A DNA stretch of 64,000 nt from contig CAUYUJ010016716.1 of NCBI GenBank assembly GCA_963575745.1, forward strand, positions 1-64,000, given 5' to 3'. The notes beneath the pieces are model-generated. The model saw only the letters and a list, made by a program, of their open reading frames with translations. It was not told the origin of the DNA and did not search any database. Positions 23,111 to 33,060 of the stretch are shown here, one piece after another. The position numbers were made by a program, and so were the translations under genes. This DNA comes from Prorocentrum cordatum (taxonomy: Eukaryota > Sar > Dinophyceae > Prorocentrales > Prorocentraceae). Position 1 is the first letter of the stretch, and each line of letters starts with the position of its first letter.

Positions 23111-24109
23111 TGTTTGAAAGGAAGGGAAGAGGAGAGGAGGGTGAGGACATGCTCAGGCGCAGGGGTGCCTAGCTTGCAGCTGTGCTTGTGGTGGTGATGA
23201 TGGTGAATGTGATGCTGAGTGTCATGCCCGGGTTGCCGAAAGAAAGCCATGATTCCAAGTACGATTAGGCTAATGGTTGCGGTTCGGCGGGTCGTCGCCC
23301 CTGTCCGAGGCGTCAGGCTCTTGGTGCATGGTGGAATCGGGGCCGCGAGGACCACTGAATTCCAGCAGTAGGGCGCGACTCCCACCCATGCAGTGCGGCC
23401 CCTCCTCCACGTGGTTGCGCCTCCCTTACCCCGCCCCCTCCCCTCTCGCAGGGGATCCCTCGCCTCCAGGTCCCCGACGTCCAAGAAAACGTGCGCCGTG
23501 CAGAACGGAAGGGGTACTCGTGGAAACACCCCTCGGGGGCTATTCGGACGCACCCCAATCGAGGATGTACAGTCGGGGCCTTGAAGAAGGAACCCTTTTC
23601 GTTGGGGAGGGGCTCGGTGTTCCTTGATTCTGCAGTTTGCCTTCGGTTTTCCTGAGGTTTCCCATGGGAAATGGAAGTTCAACTTATGGGAGGAAGGGGC
23701 CTCGTTCCTTATTTAGGGTTCCTTAGGTCAATGCCCCGACTGTACGGCCCCTCACCGTAGATCCCCGAGTTGGGCCCCCCGCACGTGCTGTCCAGCCGGA
23801 CGTCCCGCGCCGTCGGGGATGGGGACACCAGCCTCCCGACTCGGCGGAGCCAAGGGTGGGGCCCTCGGGGACGCGGGCCCGAGGGCGAGGTGGAACTTGC
23901 ACCGTCCACGGCCCCAGCGCCCCAGGGGCCTCAGGGCCCGATTCTGAAGGGGCCCTGGGACACACAAAGATACACACAAATAAAACTATCCCCCATGTGT
24001 TCCCCATACTTTCTGGGTTTTTGTCTTCCCCCCCACTTCCCATATTATTGTTCCACATTTTCGGGGGAATCGACGATTAATTGTGTCTGTGTGTTTTTTC
24101 TCTCCTGAG
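23111..24109. other. Spacer with one TIR element
   Basis: Apart from the inverted-repeat element at 23567-23745 this is GC-rich unique sequence. 24080-24109 is a pyrimidine-rich stretch that could be a splice-acceptor tract. Confidence 0.5.
23567..23745. mobile_element. TA-flanked TIR element (CAGTCGGGGC)
   Basis: CAGTCGGGGCCTTGA and, on the other strand from the right end, CAGTCGGGGCATTGA form the ends, each followed a few bases later by aaggaaccct. TA lies outside both ends. TA duplications with CAGT-initial ends are typical of Tc1/mariner-type MITEs. There is no coding capacity. Confidence 0.65.
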
Positions 24110-24361
<252 letters not shown>

Positions 24362-24620
24362 GGGGACAGGGAGGGGGAGGGAGTGGAGGGAGAGGAGGAA
24401 GAGACTAAACAGGAGGAGGAGGAGGAGAAGGAGGAAAAGGAGGAGGAGGAAAAGGATGATGATGATGAGGAGGAGGAGGAGGAGCAGGAGGAGGAGGAGC
24501 AGGAGGGGGAGGGGGAAGGGGGAGGGAGAGGAGGAAGAGGAGGAAGGTAATACACAAGGAGGAGCAGCAGAGCAGAGCAGAGCAGAGCAGCGCAGAGCAG
24601 AGCAGCACCAAGGGCCCGAT
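24362..24620. repeat. (GGA)n and (AGAGC)n tracts
   Basis: GGA/GGGA-rich sequence runs to 24550, then agcagagcagagcag repeats lie at about 24562-24605. Confidence 0.9.
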
Positions 24621-25211
24621 AAAGTTGGCCTCAAATCGTACATTTCAGCCAGAGGAAAGCAACAATGGAAGGAAGCGGACCAGGCGTTCGTGAACCATTA
24701 GGGGGCACGACAGTATGTGGGGCATTGCAGGGGGATACCACAGGCCGGGCCTTGCAGAGGGGATACCACAGGCCGAACGGGGCCCCCTACGTGGGTTCGC
24801 CATAAGGGCTCGCCTGGCTGCAGGTCAGAGGCATGGTATGCAAACGGATTGATGCCATCCAGAGAAGGCTCAAGCTGTGGATGCGCAACTTTTTATTGCC
24901 TGGCTTTAGCTCATGTCAAAGGGTGGCTGCTCGATTCGAGCCTCGGCGGATTGAGACGGTCAGAGGCAAGTTCAGCTCGAATCGGCTGGGCCCGAGGCCA
25001 CGCGTTCGATCATCACCGTCGACGTTGAGGCCAGGCTTGGCCCTGCGGTGAATACAACCTGCGAGCTGCACACTCCCGTATGATTACGATTGTATAGTCA
25101 CGATGTTGTGTTTCGATGTAAGTTTGTTGTTGAGAATGTTGCGCTGTTTGAACTCAAATCAAATTAAAATCAACACAGCCAAGTTCTGTTAATTCAAAAT
25201 GTATGATCTAC
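24621..25211. other. Unique sequence without recognisable gene
   Basis: A two-fold repeat of ggggataccacaggcc lies at 24731-24775, with otherwise unique sequence that becomes AT-richer toward 25200. I see no gene here. Confidence 0.5.
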
Positions 25212-25800
25212 TCATAAGTGACACAGGAAAGCGTCGAGCAGCCGCCGGGCTCGATCCGTGACGGTCATGACCAGCTCCACGGCAGAAGAATTCCTCGTGA
25301 GCGCGTGCACGATGGAACATTTGGAGTTCACACCCATGGCCTTCTGCCAGTCATCCCCAGTGCCCTCGTCGTCATCGTGGATGTTGCGGCCAAGCTTGCG
25401 CATGCTGCGGATACGCACTGCAAGCTGCGCGTCCAGGTCGAAGCCAGAGGTGAGCAGGGAAGCGTCGGGCAGCAGCCAGATCCGATCCGTGGCGGACATG
25501 TCCGACTTCACGGCAGAGGCTTTCGTCGTCGGCTCGTTCTCTCGGTCAACAAATCCACTGCTGCACGGAGTGCTTGTCAAAGAGGCCAAGTCTGTATAGT
25601 CCTTCCAGCCCCGTCTTGCACAGAATCACAAGGAATTGCGACGAGTGCACTGCAGCAGTACTCCCGTCCCGTGATGTGGCAGGTATCGGTCTGGCCCTCC
25701 CTCATGCGGTCCACGTAGCTCTTTAGGCTGATCGTCTCGTTCCCTGGCTTCGGCGTCGTGCGCACCAGCTCCTCTCCACTACGCCATCTCTTCGATCCGC
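25212..25800 (-). pseudogene. HSP90 pseudogene fragments
   Basis: HSP90 is an ATP-dependent chaperone of about 700 residues. Two blocks on the minus strand match it. 25780-25655 encodes ISLKSYVDRMREGQTDTCHI, corresponding to the conserved SLKEYVxRMKEGQxDIYYITG segment of the middle domain. 25514-25365 encodes LLTSGFDLDAQLAVRI, then MRKLGRNIHDDDE, corresponding to the C-terminal LLTSGFxLDxPxxFAxRIxRMIKLGL region. The roughly 170 residues that should separate them are missing, the two blocks are in different frames, and the last part (about 25225-25300) is a diverged second copy of the block encoding SAVKSDMSATDRIWLLPDAS. This is a broken, rearranged copy, plausibly a decayed retrocopy. No relic leader is visible. 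An intron in place of the deletion seems unlikely given the duplication. Confidence 0.75.
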
Positions 25801-26014
25801 GCCCTCCAGTCCACGACATCCGCGATGGAATGCCGGGGGAAGCAGACACTAAGTCGAGAGCTCGAGGAAGAACAGTGGAGCCAGCGACCCACAAATAATT
25901 TCTATATACGACATCCGTGTTGGCAAGATGTACGGGGATGCCTCGTTGAAGAGGCAGGAAAGGAACAATGATGGGAGCACGGGCGCCTGACGCCGTGCTC
26001 CTGACCCAGATGTC

Positions 26015-26160
26015 TTAGGAGGAGGAGGAGGAGGAGGAGGAGGAGGAGGAGGAGGAGGAGGAGGAGGAGGGGGAGGGGGAGGGGGAGGGGGAGGACGGAG
26101 AGGAGGAGGAGGAGGAGGAGGAGGAGGAGGAGGAGGAGGAGGAGGAGGAGGAGGTGGAGT
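26015..26160. repeat. (GGA)n microsatellite
   Basis: A nearly pure GGA tract with a central GGGGGA-rich segment. Confidence 0.95.
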
Positions 26161-26195
26161 GACGAGGACGAGGAGGAGTCACGAGGACGAGGACC

Positions 26196-26290
26196 CGAAC
26201 GCTTCGTGGCCCAATATGGAGCACCGAAGAGGCTACGCACCACTGCGGCATGCACAATTGCACATGGTTGGGTCCTTCGCCAGGATCGTT
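26196..26290 (+). repeat. Solo terminal module of the 90-bp-satellite unit
   Basis: cgcttcgtggcccaatatgg, then caccgaagagg, cacaattgcacatggttggg and tccttcgccagga match the end modules at 290-385, 2310-2401 and 6523-6618. No 90-bp array precedes it. A (GGA)n tract is there instead. Confidence 0.75.
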
Positions 26291-27195
26291 CTTTTTTTGT
26301 CCGGCGGATGCTCGTTCGTCATGTGACGCCGCAGTGATTCGCCGTCTCGCAGTCTCGCGCAGCGCAGCAATTTGACATGACGTCTTTGTCTCAACGGTCC
26401 CGCGGCGGCGAGGTCGACGCCCGCGGAGGGGCCATGCGGGCCCGAGGCAGCGCCCAGGATGAAGCCAACTTGCGCTTCATGAAGCCAAGCTGCGAGGTTA
26501 GCGGGCGGTTTCGTCGGTCCTCGGCGGCGGCGGTCGCGCCTCGGCCGACGCGGGGCGGCGGCAGCTCGCCGGCATTCCGCCGCCGCTGGGGCGGAGGGAT
26601 CGGAGGCGGAGGGGCGTTCGTGGGGTATTCCTTCCGTGGGGGCCTCTCGCAGACGCAACGTTGGTCTGAGAAGGAGCAGGTACCCATACCGCTATCTTTC
26701 CCCCGTTCTCCCTTTCTCGCGCCTCCTGGCTGTCGTCGCCACCGTTGGATTCGCTTCGAGCCTCTGGTCATAACGCACGCCGGAAGCGGGCCGGGGAGTA
26801 GCGGTATCGGGGCCTTTTGGGTTTCCCCAGCTGGGGGGGGCACAGGCGAAGGGGCAACAAGGTTCGGGAGTCTAGGTTTTCGAGGTTTCGTCGCGTGCTC
26901 TCGGCGTTTTTCTGGCCTCGGGGTGCCTTCGGCGGCTGCGTCTCGTCCTGAGCTGCGCCTCGTCCGGAGCGGCCGCCGGAGAGCCGAGCTCTGACCCGGA
27001 AGCCAGGGGGCGCTACGGTGGGGGCGTTGGTTCCGGGATGGACCCAGGGGGCTTCAGACCATGGAGGGTTCCTTATCCCATGGGGGCGGCGGTGATATCC
27101 ATGGCAACGTTCCACTGGCTCCCAGGCCCTGGATTCCTTACCGAAGGTTTCCTTATCCCATGCCTCCACCGTAGCGTGCGGGACAGGTTCAAGGG
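26291..27195. repeat. GC-rich segment duplicated at 59800-60060
   Basis: 26850-27000 (ctctcggcgttttt, ggcctcggggtgc, cggcggctgcgtctcg, gagccgagctctgacc) is homologous to 59900-60020. The inverted pair caggtacccataccgctat near 26677 and agtagcggtatcggggc near 26798 lies in the same stretch. No gene is supported. Confidence 0.55.
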
Positions 27196-27360
27196 CAGGA
27201 GGAGGAGGAGGAGGAGGAGGAGGAGGAGAAGGAGGAGGAGGAGGAGGAAAAGGAGGAGGAGAGAGGAGGAGGAGGAGGAGGAGAGGAGTAAGGATTAGTA
27301 GGAGGAGGAGGAGGAGGAGGAGGAGGAGGAGGAGGAGGAGGAGGAGGAGGAGGAGGGGGG
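27196..27360. repeat. (GGA)n microsatellite
   Basis: A GGA/GGAAA-rich tract sits inside the duplicated segment. The 60-kb paralogue lacks it at this point. Confidence 0.93.
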
Positions 27361-27448
27361 GTGACGCATCGGCCCCCAACCGCTCGTTCGTCGCCGCCGG
27401 GGGCCCGATGGCCAGCCCCGTCCAGGAGCGTGCGGGTTCGCCAACGGC

Positions 27449-27640
27449 TTAAAGTCGGCCTTGTCCCCCTACAGGGGGATTTTCGACGAAGAAAAAAAAT
27501 ACCCCCAAAATAGTCAGAAAATACTCCAAAAATAGTCTGGGGACTATTTTTTAAATATTTTTTGACCTTTTTGGAATATTTCTGGGGTATTTTTATTTTT
27601 TCGTCGAAAATCCCCCTGTAGGCGGACACGCCTGACATAA
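27449..27640. mobile_element. TTAGGTCGGGC-family MITE, 192 bp, perfect TSD
   Basis: The terminal inverted repeats are long. Left: TTAAAGTCGGCCTTGTCC, then cctacagggggattttcgac. Right, read on the other strand: TTATGTCAGGCGTGTCC, then gcctacagggggattttcg. Perfect 8-bp target duplications CCAACGGC lie at 27441-27448 and 27641-27648. The AT-rich interior is also nearly palindromic around 27540. A diverged paralogue without the element is at 60062-60210. Confidence 0.92.
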
Positions 27641-27868
27641 CCAACGGCGCCTGTCGCCGATCTATCGGCGACGTGTACTGCAGAGTCGAGCTCCGTGTTG
27701 TCCCCCCCCCTCCTCCCGAGCCGGTGCCCCCGTCACGTTCCCCCTGAGTCTCCACATGGGGGGCCTTCCTTGTCGCCAGGGGTGGGCCCTCCTCGAGTAA
27801 GTGCTGGTCCAAGCGCGCCTCAGCGATGCTCATTTTCTTTCGGGGGGAAGGGGATGGAGAAATAACCA

Positions 27869-27983
27869 GGAGGAGGAGGAGGAGGAGGAGGAGGAGGAGG
27901 AGGAGGAGGAGGGGGGAGAGGAGGAGGAGGAGGAGGAGGAGTCGGGGGATGATGATGATGATGATGATGATGATGAATGATGA

Positions 27984-28068
<85 letters not shown>

Positions 28069-28175
28069 CTGATGATGATGATGACGATGATGATGATGAT
28101 GATGAGGGAGGAGGAGGAGGAGGAGGAGGAGGAGGAGGAGGAGGAGGAGGAGGAGGAGGAGGAGGAGGAGGGGGA
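27869..28175. repeat. Compound (GGA)n-(GAT)n-(GGA)n microsatellite
   Basis: About 75 bp of GGA, about 155 bp of GAT and about 65 bp of GGA lie in sharp succession. Confidence 0.95.
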
Positions 28176-28718
28176 GAGAGGAGGGGACATGACGAAGGTG
28201 TCGGGCTCAATTTCGGGTGTCTCCGTTGAACATTCTGTACGTTCTTCCCTCCGGGGGAGAAAATCCGGGGACTCGTATCAAGGATGGATGGGGATCTTGC
28301 TTGAAGCTGATGTTTTTTCTGGTCAGGGACTGTCCACTGCGATGTCCTCCGAGGGAGGGAGCTGACTACACAGCGCCAGCGCAAGTCAGCGAGGCTATCG
28401 CGGGGCGATTGTTACAGGCGAGCCCTGTGAGTTGCGCCGGGGCTGTGGTGTCCGCGCCCTCCTCTCCCACGATTGCCCCGCGCAGCATCATCGATTCGTT
28501 ATTTTTTCCATACCGGAAGTTTCGGTGCAGTTTGGAGTTTTTCGATCCTCGAAGGCGAGGCCGTTTTTGGAACGCCTCAGCCGAATATATGTTCAAGGGG
28601 ACCATGATTAGCCATTAGCCCCCCCCCCCGCACCCGAAGTGGGAACTCGACAAGAAGGAGGACGTGGATGCGGAATAGGAGGAGGTGCAGGAGGGCACGA
28701 GGAGGGTCAGGAGGAAAA
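28176..28718. other. Unique sequence without recognisable gene
   Basis: Mixed composition, no repeat and no recognisable frame. Confidence 0.5.
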
Positions 28719-29165
28719 GGATGTTGATAGTGAGTGGTATGATGATGGTGATGGTGACGTTGCTGATGGTGACGGTGGTGATGTTGATGCTGATGCTGAT
28801 TTTGCGGATGATGATGTTAACGGTGAGGTTGATGGTGTTGGTGATGGTATGATGACGGCGATGCTGATGATGTTGATGGTGATGTTGATGGTGAGTATAA
28901 GGATGCCGATGATGGCTATGAGTATCATGGCACTGGCGATGATGATGATTACGATGCCGATGCTGCTGATGATGATGCTGCTGATGATGATGTTTGTGAT
29001 ATTGGTGCTGCTAATCATACTGATGGTGATGCTGCTGATGCTCATGTTGTTGATGGTCATGGTGATCGTGGTGGCCATAGTTCATGCTGGTGAGGATGAT
29101 GCTGCTGCTGCTGATGCTGCTGCTGCTGCTGCTGATGATGATGATGATCATCGAGATGGTGATAA
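28719..29165. repeat. Degenerate (GATGTT/GATGCT)n tract
   Basis: gat, gtt, gct and ggt triplets occur on the plus strand over about 440 bp. The long frames in it are artefacts of the triplets. Confidence 0.93.
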
Positions 29166-29595
29166 TTGCAACGAGCCAGCAACATCTCCGGGACTGTGCG
29201 AGAGCGCCAAGGGTACTCGCGCCCTCGCGCGGCGCGAGGGCGCGAAGCCATGCCAGGAAGCTGCACGCGCATGACCTGGTCGGCCTGGGCGAGGGGATGG
29301 CAGCACACCTGGCCGCAGGTCTTTCCAGCGCTCGGCCCCTGCGTGGCCAGGCGCGGTGAGCCTCCTGGCGCTGCCCGGGGAGCCTCCGAGCCCCGAGCCT
29401 CCGCTGCTGCCACGGCCGTGCCTGCACCTGCCGCCGCTCGCGCGGGGCACCGCGGGCGTCGTCGTCGTCACCTTCAGCGTCGTCGCGCGTCGTCGTCTCC
29501 CCCTCCCTCCTCCTCCCGCTTCGTCGCGCCTGATGGTCCGCTGCCTGCTCAGCCTCGAGTTTGTGCTCGTCTTGTTTCTGCTCCTCCTCCTCCGC

Positions 29596-29617
29596 CTCGA
29601 AGCCATTTTGGCTCAAG
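29596..29617 (+). other. Relic dinoflagellate spliced leader upstream of the channel gene
   Basis: AGCCATTTTGGCTCAAG (29601-29617) is identical to the 3' 17 nt of DinoSL. The five bases before it match at two positions, giving 19 of 22 overall. The canonical leader is added to nuclear mRNAs by trans-splicing, so a genomic copy in front of a gene points to reinsertion of a processed cDNA. Confidence 0.85.
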
Positions 29618-29627
29618 CTCTTTTTAG
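29618..29627 (+). promoter_or_regulatory. Candidate trans-splice acceptor
   Basis: ctctttttag directly follows the relic leader. It has the pyrimidine run plus AG expected of the site at which a new leader would be joined. The 5' UTR from here to the first ATG would be about 167 nt. Confidence 0.45.
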
Positions 29628-29794
29628 GTGCCCCGAGGCGCGCCCGCGTTCCCCCGAGGCGCGCCCCCCGCGCTCCCGCCCCCTCCCCCGCCTCTGCGCG
29701 CCGCACTCTCCCTGCGCGTGAGAAAGGGCGTCGGGGGACTGACGAGCGAGGAAGGGCCCCGCCGCCGCCGCTGCCGCCGCGGGGCTCTGCGGCC

Positions 29795-32221
29795 ATGACG
29801 GGCGAGCCCGCCTCCTTCGAGCAGGTGCTGCAGACCCAGCTGGAGGGCCTGCGGAGGAGTCTCGTCGGCGAGCACGGCAGCCGCCTCGCCGCTTCCGCGG
29901 AACACCTCAGGGCGCGCGTGGCCTCGCTGGAGGAAGAGAACCGGCGCCTGCGCAGGCAGCTCCCGGGCCGCCCCGGCGAGCCCTCGTCGCCGTGCGGGGG
30001 CGCGCGGCCTCCCGCGGCCGCCACGGCGGCGCAGGTGGAGCTCGCAGGCGTGCAGCCCCCGCGGCCGCCCCCGGAGGGGGCCGTGAGCCCGCCGTGCTCC
30101 CCTGCGGCCACGTCGGTGGCGGCCGACCTCGACGGCCCCACGGAGGTCCTGGTGGCCACCGTGGCGCCCGGCTGCGTGCCGGCGCCGTCTCTGGGCGAGG
30201 GCGCCGCCGTGGCCCGGCCGGGGCGCCAGGTGCCCCGCGGCGCCCCGGAGCCGCTGAAGGACCCCGACCTGTGGTGGGCCAGCGGGGTGCAGAGCGAGGG
30301 GTCCGCGGCAGGCTCCCCCCGCGGGCTGCGGCCCCACTCGCGCACCGCCAGCACCGCCGACCAGCAGGTCTTGCCGCGCACGCCCGTCGAGGACCGGTCT
30401 CCCAGGGGCGAGCCCCAGACTTTCAAGGTGCTCGACACCTGGGAGCGCGGCCGGCACAAGATAGGCAGCCGCCGGCAGTCTTTGCAGAGCCTGTGCCGGA
30501 AGTCGACCGCTTCCTCCAGCAACACCATTTGGGCGCTGCTCGGGGAGGAGGACGGGGACCACGAGCCAGCATGGTGGGAGGAGCGGCTGGAGAGGCTCGT
30601 TGTGGAGCCGAACTCCCTCGCCCACATCTGCTGGGAGTCCGTCGGCCTCGGCCTCGTCTTCTACGACGTCGTCACGGTTCCTCTGCAGCTATTGGACCCC
30701 TTGTGCGGGGTCGTGTTCCTCCTGGCGTCGTGGCTGGCGCGCCTGTTCTGGACCCTGGACGTGCCGTTCGCCTTTCTGACGGGCTTCGTGTCGCCCCAGG
30801 GCAGGGTCGAGCTGCGCGCCGCAAAGGTGATGGCCAACTACGCGAGCAGCCGTCTGCCGCTGGACCTCGGCGTCCTCGCTTGCGACTGGACGGAGGCCCT
30901 AGTGTCGAGCGCCAGCGGCGGCGGCGACCCGACGCTGCTGCGCCTCGCGGCGCTGCTGCGGGGCGTGCGGCTGGTGCGGCTGGTGCGCCTGACGAGGGCT
31001 CAGCACATCGCCGCGCTCGCCTCCCAGCACGTCCGCTCCGAAGGCGTCAAGCTGTCCGTCTCCATTGTTTTGATTATGTTCGCGCTGCTGGTGCTGATTC
31101 ACGTGATTGCGTGCGCCTGGCACGGCGTTCGCTATGGCTTTGAGCTGGGCGCGGCCCGAGACCGCGGACTCGGCGAGGACTACTCTGAGGCGTTCCACTG
31201 CGTGCTGGCGCTCTTCTTGGGGGAGCACCTGGTGCCCCCTCAGAGCGTGGGCGAGCGCGTCTTCACCATCCTGGTGCTGATCTTCAGCTTCATGGTGTCG
31301 TCCTGCTTCGTCGGTTCCCTCACCACCGCGATGACCCAGCTGCGGTTCATCGCCGGCAAGCGGTCCACGCAGTTCGCCGCCCTCAACCACTACCTCTCCG
31401 ACGCAGGCATCTCCCGCGAGCTGTCCGCCCGAGTGGTGCTCAACGCGCGGCACGCCCTGCGCGAGCAGAAGCGGCACACGCCCGAGAGCAGCGTGGAGCT
31501 GCTGCAGCTCATCTCCGACCCGTTAAGGTCCGAGATCCACTTCGAGGTCTTCTCACCGATGCTCGTCGTGCACCCGTTCTTCCACCTGCTCAACGGCGTG
31601 AATCCGGCAAGCGTGCGCCACGTGTGCCACGCGTCCGTGTCGGCCGTGTCGCTGTCGCGGGGCGACGTGCTGTTCTCCGAGTTCGAGGTGCCCACAGCGC
31701 CGAGGATGTTCTTCGTGCTGCGTGGCCGGCTGAGCTACGCCCGCGGCACGGAGGCGCAGCGGGCCGTCGACCGCACCTGGCTGTCCGAGCCCGTGCTGTG
31801 GACGACCTGGGCGCACCGGGGCACTCTGCGCGCCCAGACCGAGGCCAATCTGCTGGCGCTGGACGCTCACAGGTTCGTCAACATCATGAGCACTTTCCCC
31901 ACGCTGCACAGCCTGAACTACGCCACCAAGTTCGTGGAGAACCTCAACCAGGAGGGGTTCGGCGGCTCGCTGACGGACCTCGGGGCGTCGGAGGACGAAG
32001 CCCGGCGGCTCGCCGTGCAGGCCTTCCAGGAGAGCGACCTCAACTTCGAGCCACCCCCCGAGTGGGCCACCGGCCGGCGGATGTCCAACCTGTCCGTGGC
32101 GTCGATGCTCTCCGCCACCTCGCGCAGGCTGTCCACGGCCAGCGCGACTCGGGCCAGCCGCAGGATGTCCGGCGCGGCGGTGGTGCCGACGTCGCCGCAG
32201 CCGCCCGGGCCGGGCTCGTGA
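29795..32221 (+). CDS. CNBD voltage-gated-type channel-like protein (808 aa)
   Basis: This is a membrane protein of the six-segment CNBD (KCNH/HCN/CNG-like) channel superfamily. Residues 1-56 form a charged, probably coiled-coil start, and 57-260 a proline- and serine-rich linker. Transmembrane segments follow. S1 is near 281-300 and S2 near 303-322. S4 at 383-402 has Arg389, 392, 395, 398 and 401 at every third position. S5 is at 417-443 and S6 at 486-514. A C-linker (515-585) leads into a cyclic-nucleotide-binding-like fold (586-705). The pore loop (466-485, ALFLGEHLVPPQ) has no GYG or similar selectivity filter. The CNBD lacks a clear phosphate-binding cassette and has the LWTTWAHRGTLRA motif that I associate with dinoflagellate members. 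The tail (758-791) is serine- and arginine-rich. The frame is intronless and this ATG is the first after the relic leader. Superfamily membership is firm, but ion selectivity and ligand are not readable. Confidence 0.9.
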   Translation: MTGEPASFEQVLQTQLEGLRRSLVGEHGSRLAASAEHLRARVASLEEENRRLRRQLPGRPGEPSSPCGGARPPAAATAAQVELAGVQPPRPPPEGAVSPPCSPAATSVAADLDGPTEVLVATVAPGCVPAPSLGEGAAVARPGRQVPRGAPEPLKDPDLWWASGVQSEGSAAGSPRGLRPHSRTASTADQQVLPRTPVEDRSPRGEPQTFKVLDTWERGRHKIGSRRQSLQSLCRKSTASSSNTIWALLGEEDGDHEPAWWEERLERLVVEPNSLAHICWESVGLGLVFYDVVTVPLQLLDPLCGVVFLLASWLARLFWTLDVPFAFLTGFVSPQGRVELRAAKVMANYASSRLPLDLGVLACDWTEALVSSASGGGDPTLLRLAALLRGVRLVRLVRLTRAQHIAALASQHVRSEGVKLSVSIVLIMFALLVLIHVIACAWHGVRYGFELGAARDRGLGEDYSEAFHCVLALFLGEHLVPPQSVGERVFTILVLIFSFMVSSCFVGSLTTAMTQLRFIAGKRSTQFAALNHYLSDAGISRELSARVVLNARHALREQKRHTPESSVELLQLISDPLRSEIHFEVFSPMLVVHPFFHLLNGVNPASVRHVCHASVSAVSLSRGDVLFSEFEVPTAPRMFFVLRGRLSYARGTEAQRAVDRTWLSEPVLWTTWAHRGTLRAQTEANLLALDAHRFVNIMSTFPTLHSLNYATKFVENLNQEGFGGSLTDLGASEDEARRLAVQAFQESDLNFEPPPEWATGRRMSNLSVASMLSATSRRLSTASATRASRRMSGAAVVPTSPQPPGPGS

Positions 32222-32640
32222 GCGGCCCCGCGCGCGGGCGGCGGGCGGGCCGTGGCGGTCCTCCTGGCCGCCGTCGTGGCCTCAGGACGCGCGACGGCCT
32301 GCTCTGGAGGTCTTCGTCGGCGCAGCAGGGAGGCGCGTTTTTATTCTCAGCCACGGTGGGGAGGAGGAGGAGGAGGAGGAGGAGGAGGAGGAGGAGGAGG
32401 AGGAGGAGGATTACTACTAATAATAGCACGAAGAATTCGAGCTGCTCCCTTGCCTGCCCCCTTCTGGCAGGCCGGCGCTGCACCGCCTGCTCCTGCCAGC
32501 TTCCTTGCCCGCGATCGCCACGGCACGGCGCACCCCCTGATCTCCACGACTGGCCGCACGGCCAGCCGGGCTGCCGAGAACGGCGCGAAGTGGCGCCGTC
32601 CGTATGCCGACAGGCGGTGCAAGCGCGAGGGAGGGGGGAG
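32222..32640. other. 3' flank of the channel gene with (GGA)n
   Basis: GC-rich sequence follows the TGA stop. A (GGA)n tract lies at 32357-32411 and a second one begins at 32640. No gene is seen. Confidence 0.6.
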
Positions 32641-33060
32641 GGAGGGGAGGAGGAGGAGGAGGAGGAGGAGGAGGAGGAGGAGGAGGAGGAGGAGGAGGAG
32701 GGGGAGGGAGGGGAGGAACCAATCCCGGTGGTGCCCACCGTCCTCCTCGGGGGTTGCCGGAGGTAAGGCATCCCCAGCTTCTCGCTCCGTTTTGGAGCCC
32801 CCTGGGGCCCTCTGGGCCTCGTGGGGCTGGAGGCCGTGGGGGCCTCCGTCGAAAATCCTGGGGGGCACCTTTGGCCAGGGGTACACATGGTTCATTTGTA
32901 CGTATTCGAAAGTTCTTTGATTTTTTTTGGCCAAGATCATTTCATTTCTAATTGTTCTATTTGGGGCATCTTCCTGGCCACTAGGGGGCCAGGAACAATT
33001 AGAAACGAGCACAATTAGAAATGAGCACGATTAGAAGTGAACGACGGGTACTTCTGGCAA
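32640..33060. repeat. (GGA)n tract, minisatellite scrap and AATTAGAA repeats
   Basis: (GGA)n occupies 32640-32705. 32790-32860 has ggggccctctgggcctcgtg-type units of the TTGGGGGCCTC family. 32940-33035 repeats gagcacaattagaaa in one orientation and has an inverted ttctaattgttct, forming a small hairpin cluster. Confidence 0.65.

Noticed and set aside
22186-23172. Aspartate-rich or methionine-rich open frames in (GAT)n
   Set aside because: Triplet slippage explains the open frame in each phase. No unique flanking coding sequence.
29148-29606. Arginine-rich minus-strand frame upstream of the channel gene
   Set aside because: High-GC sequence keeps many frames open. The composition is biased and no family or leader supports it.
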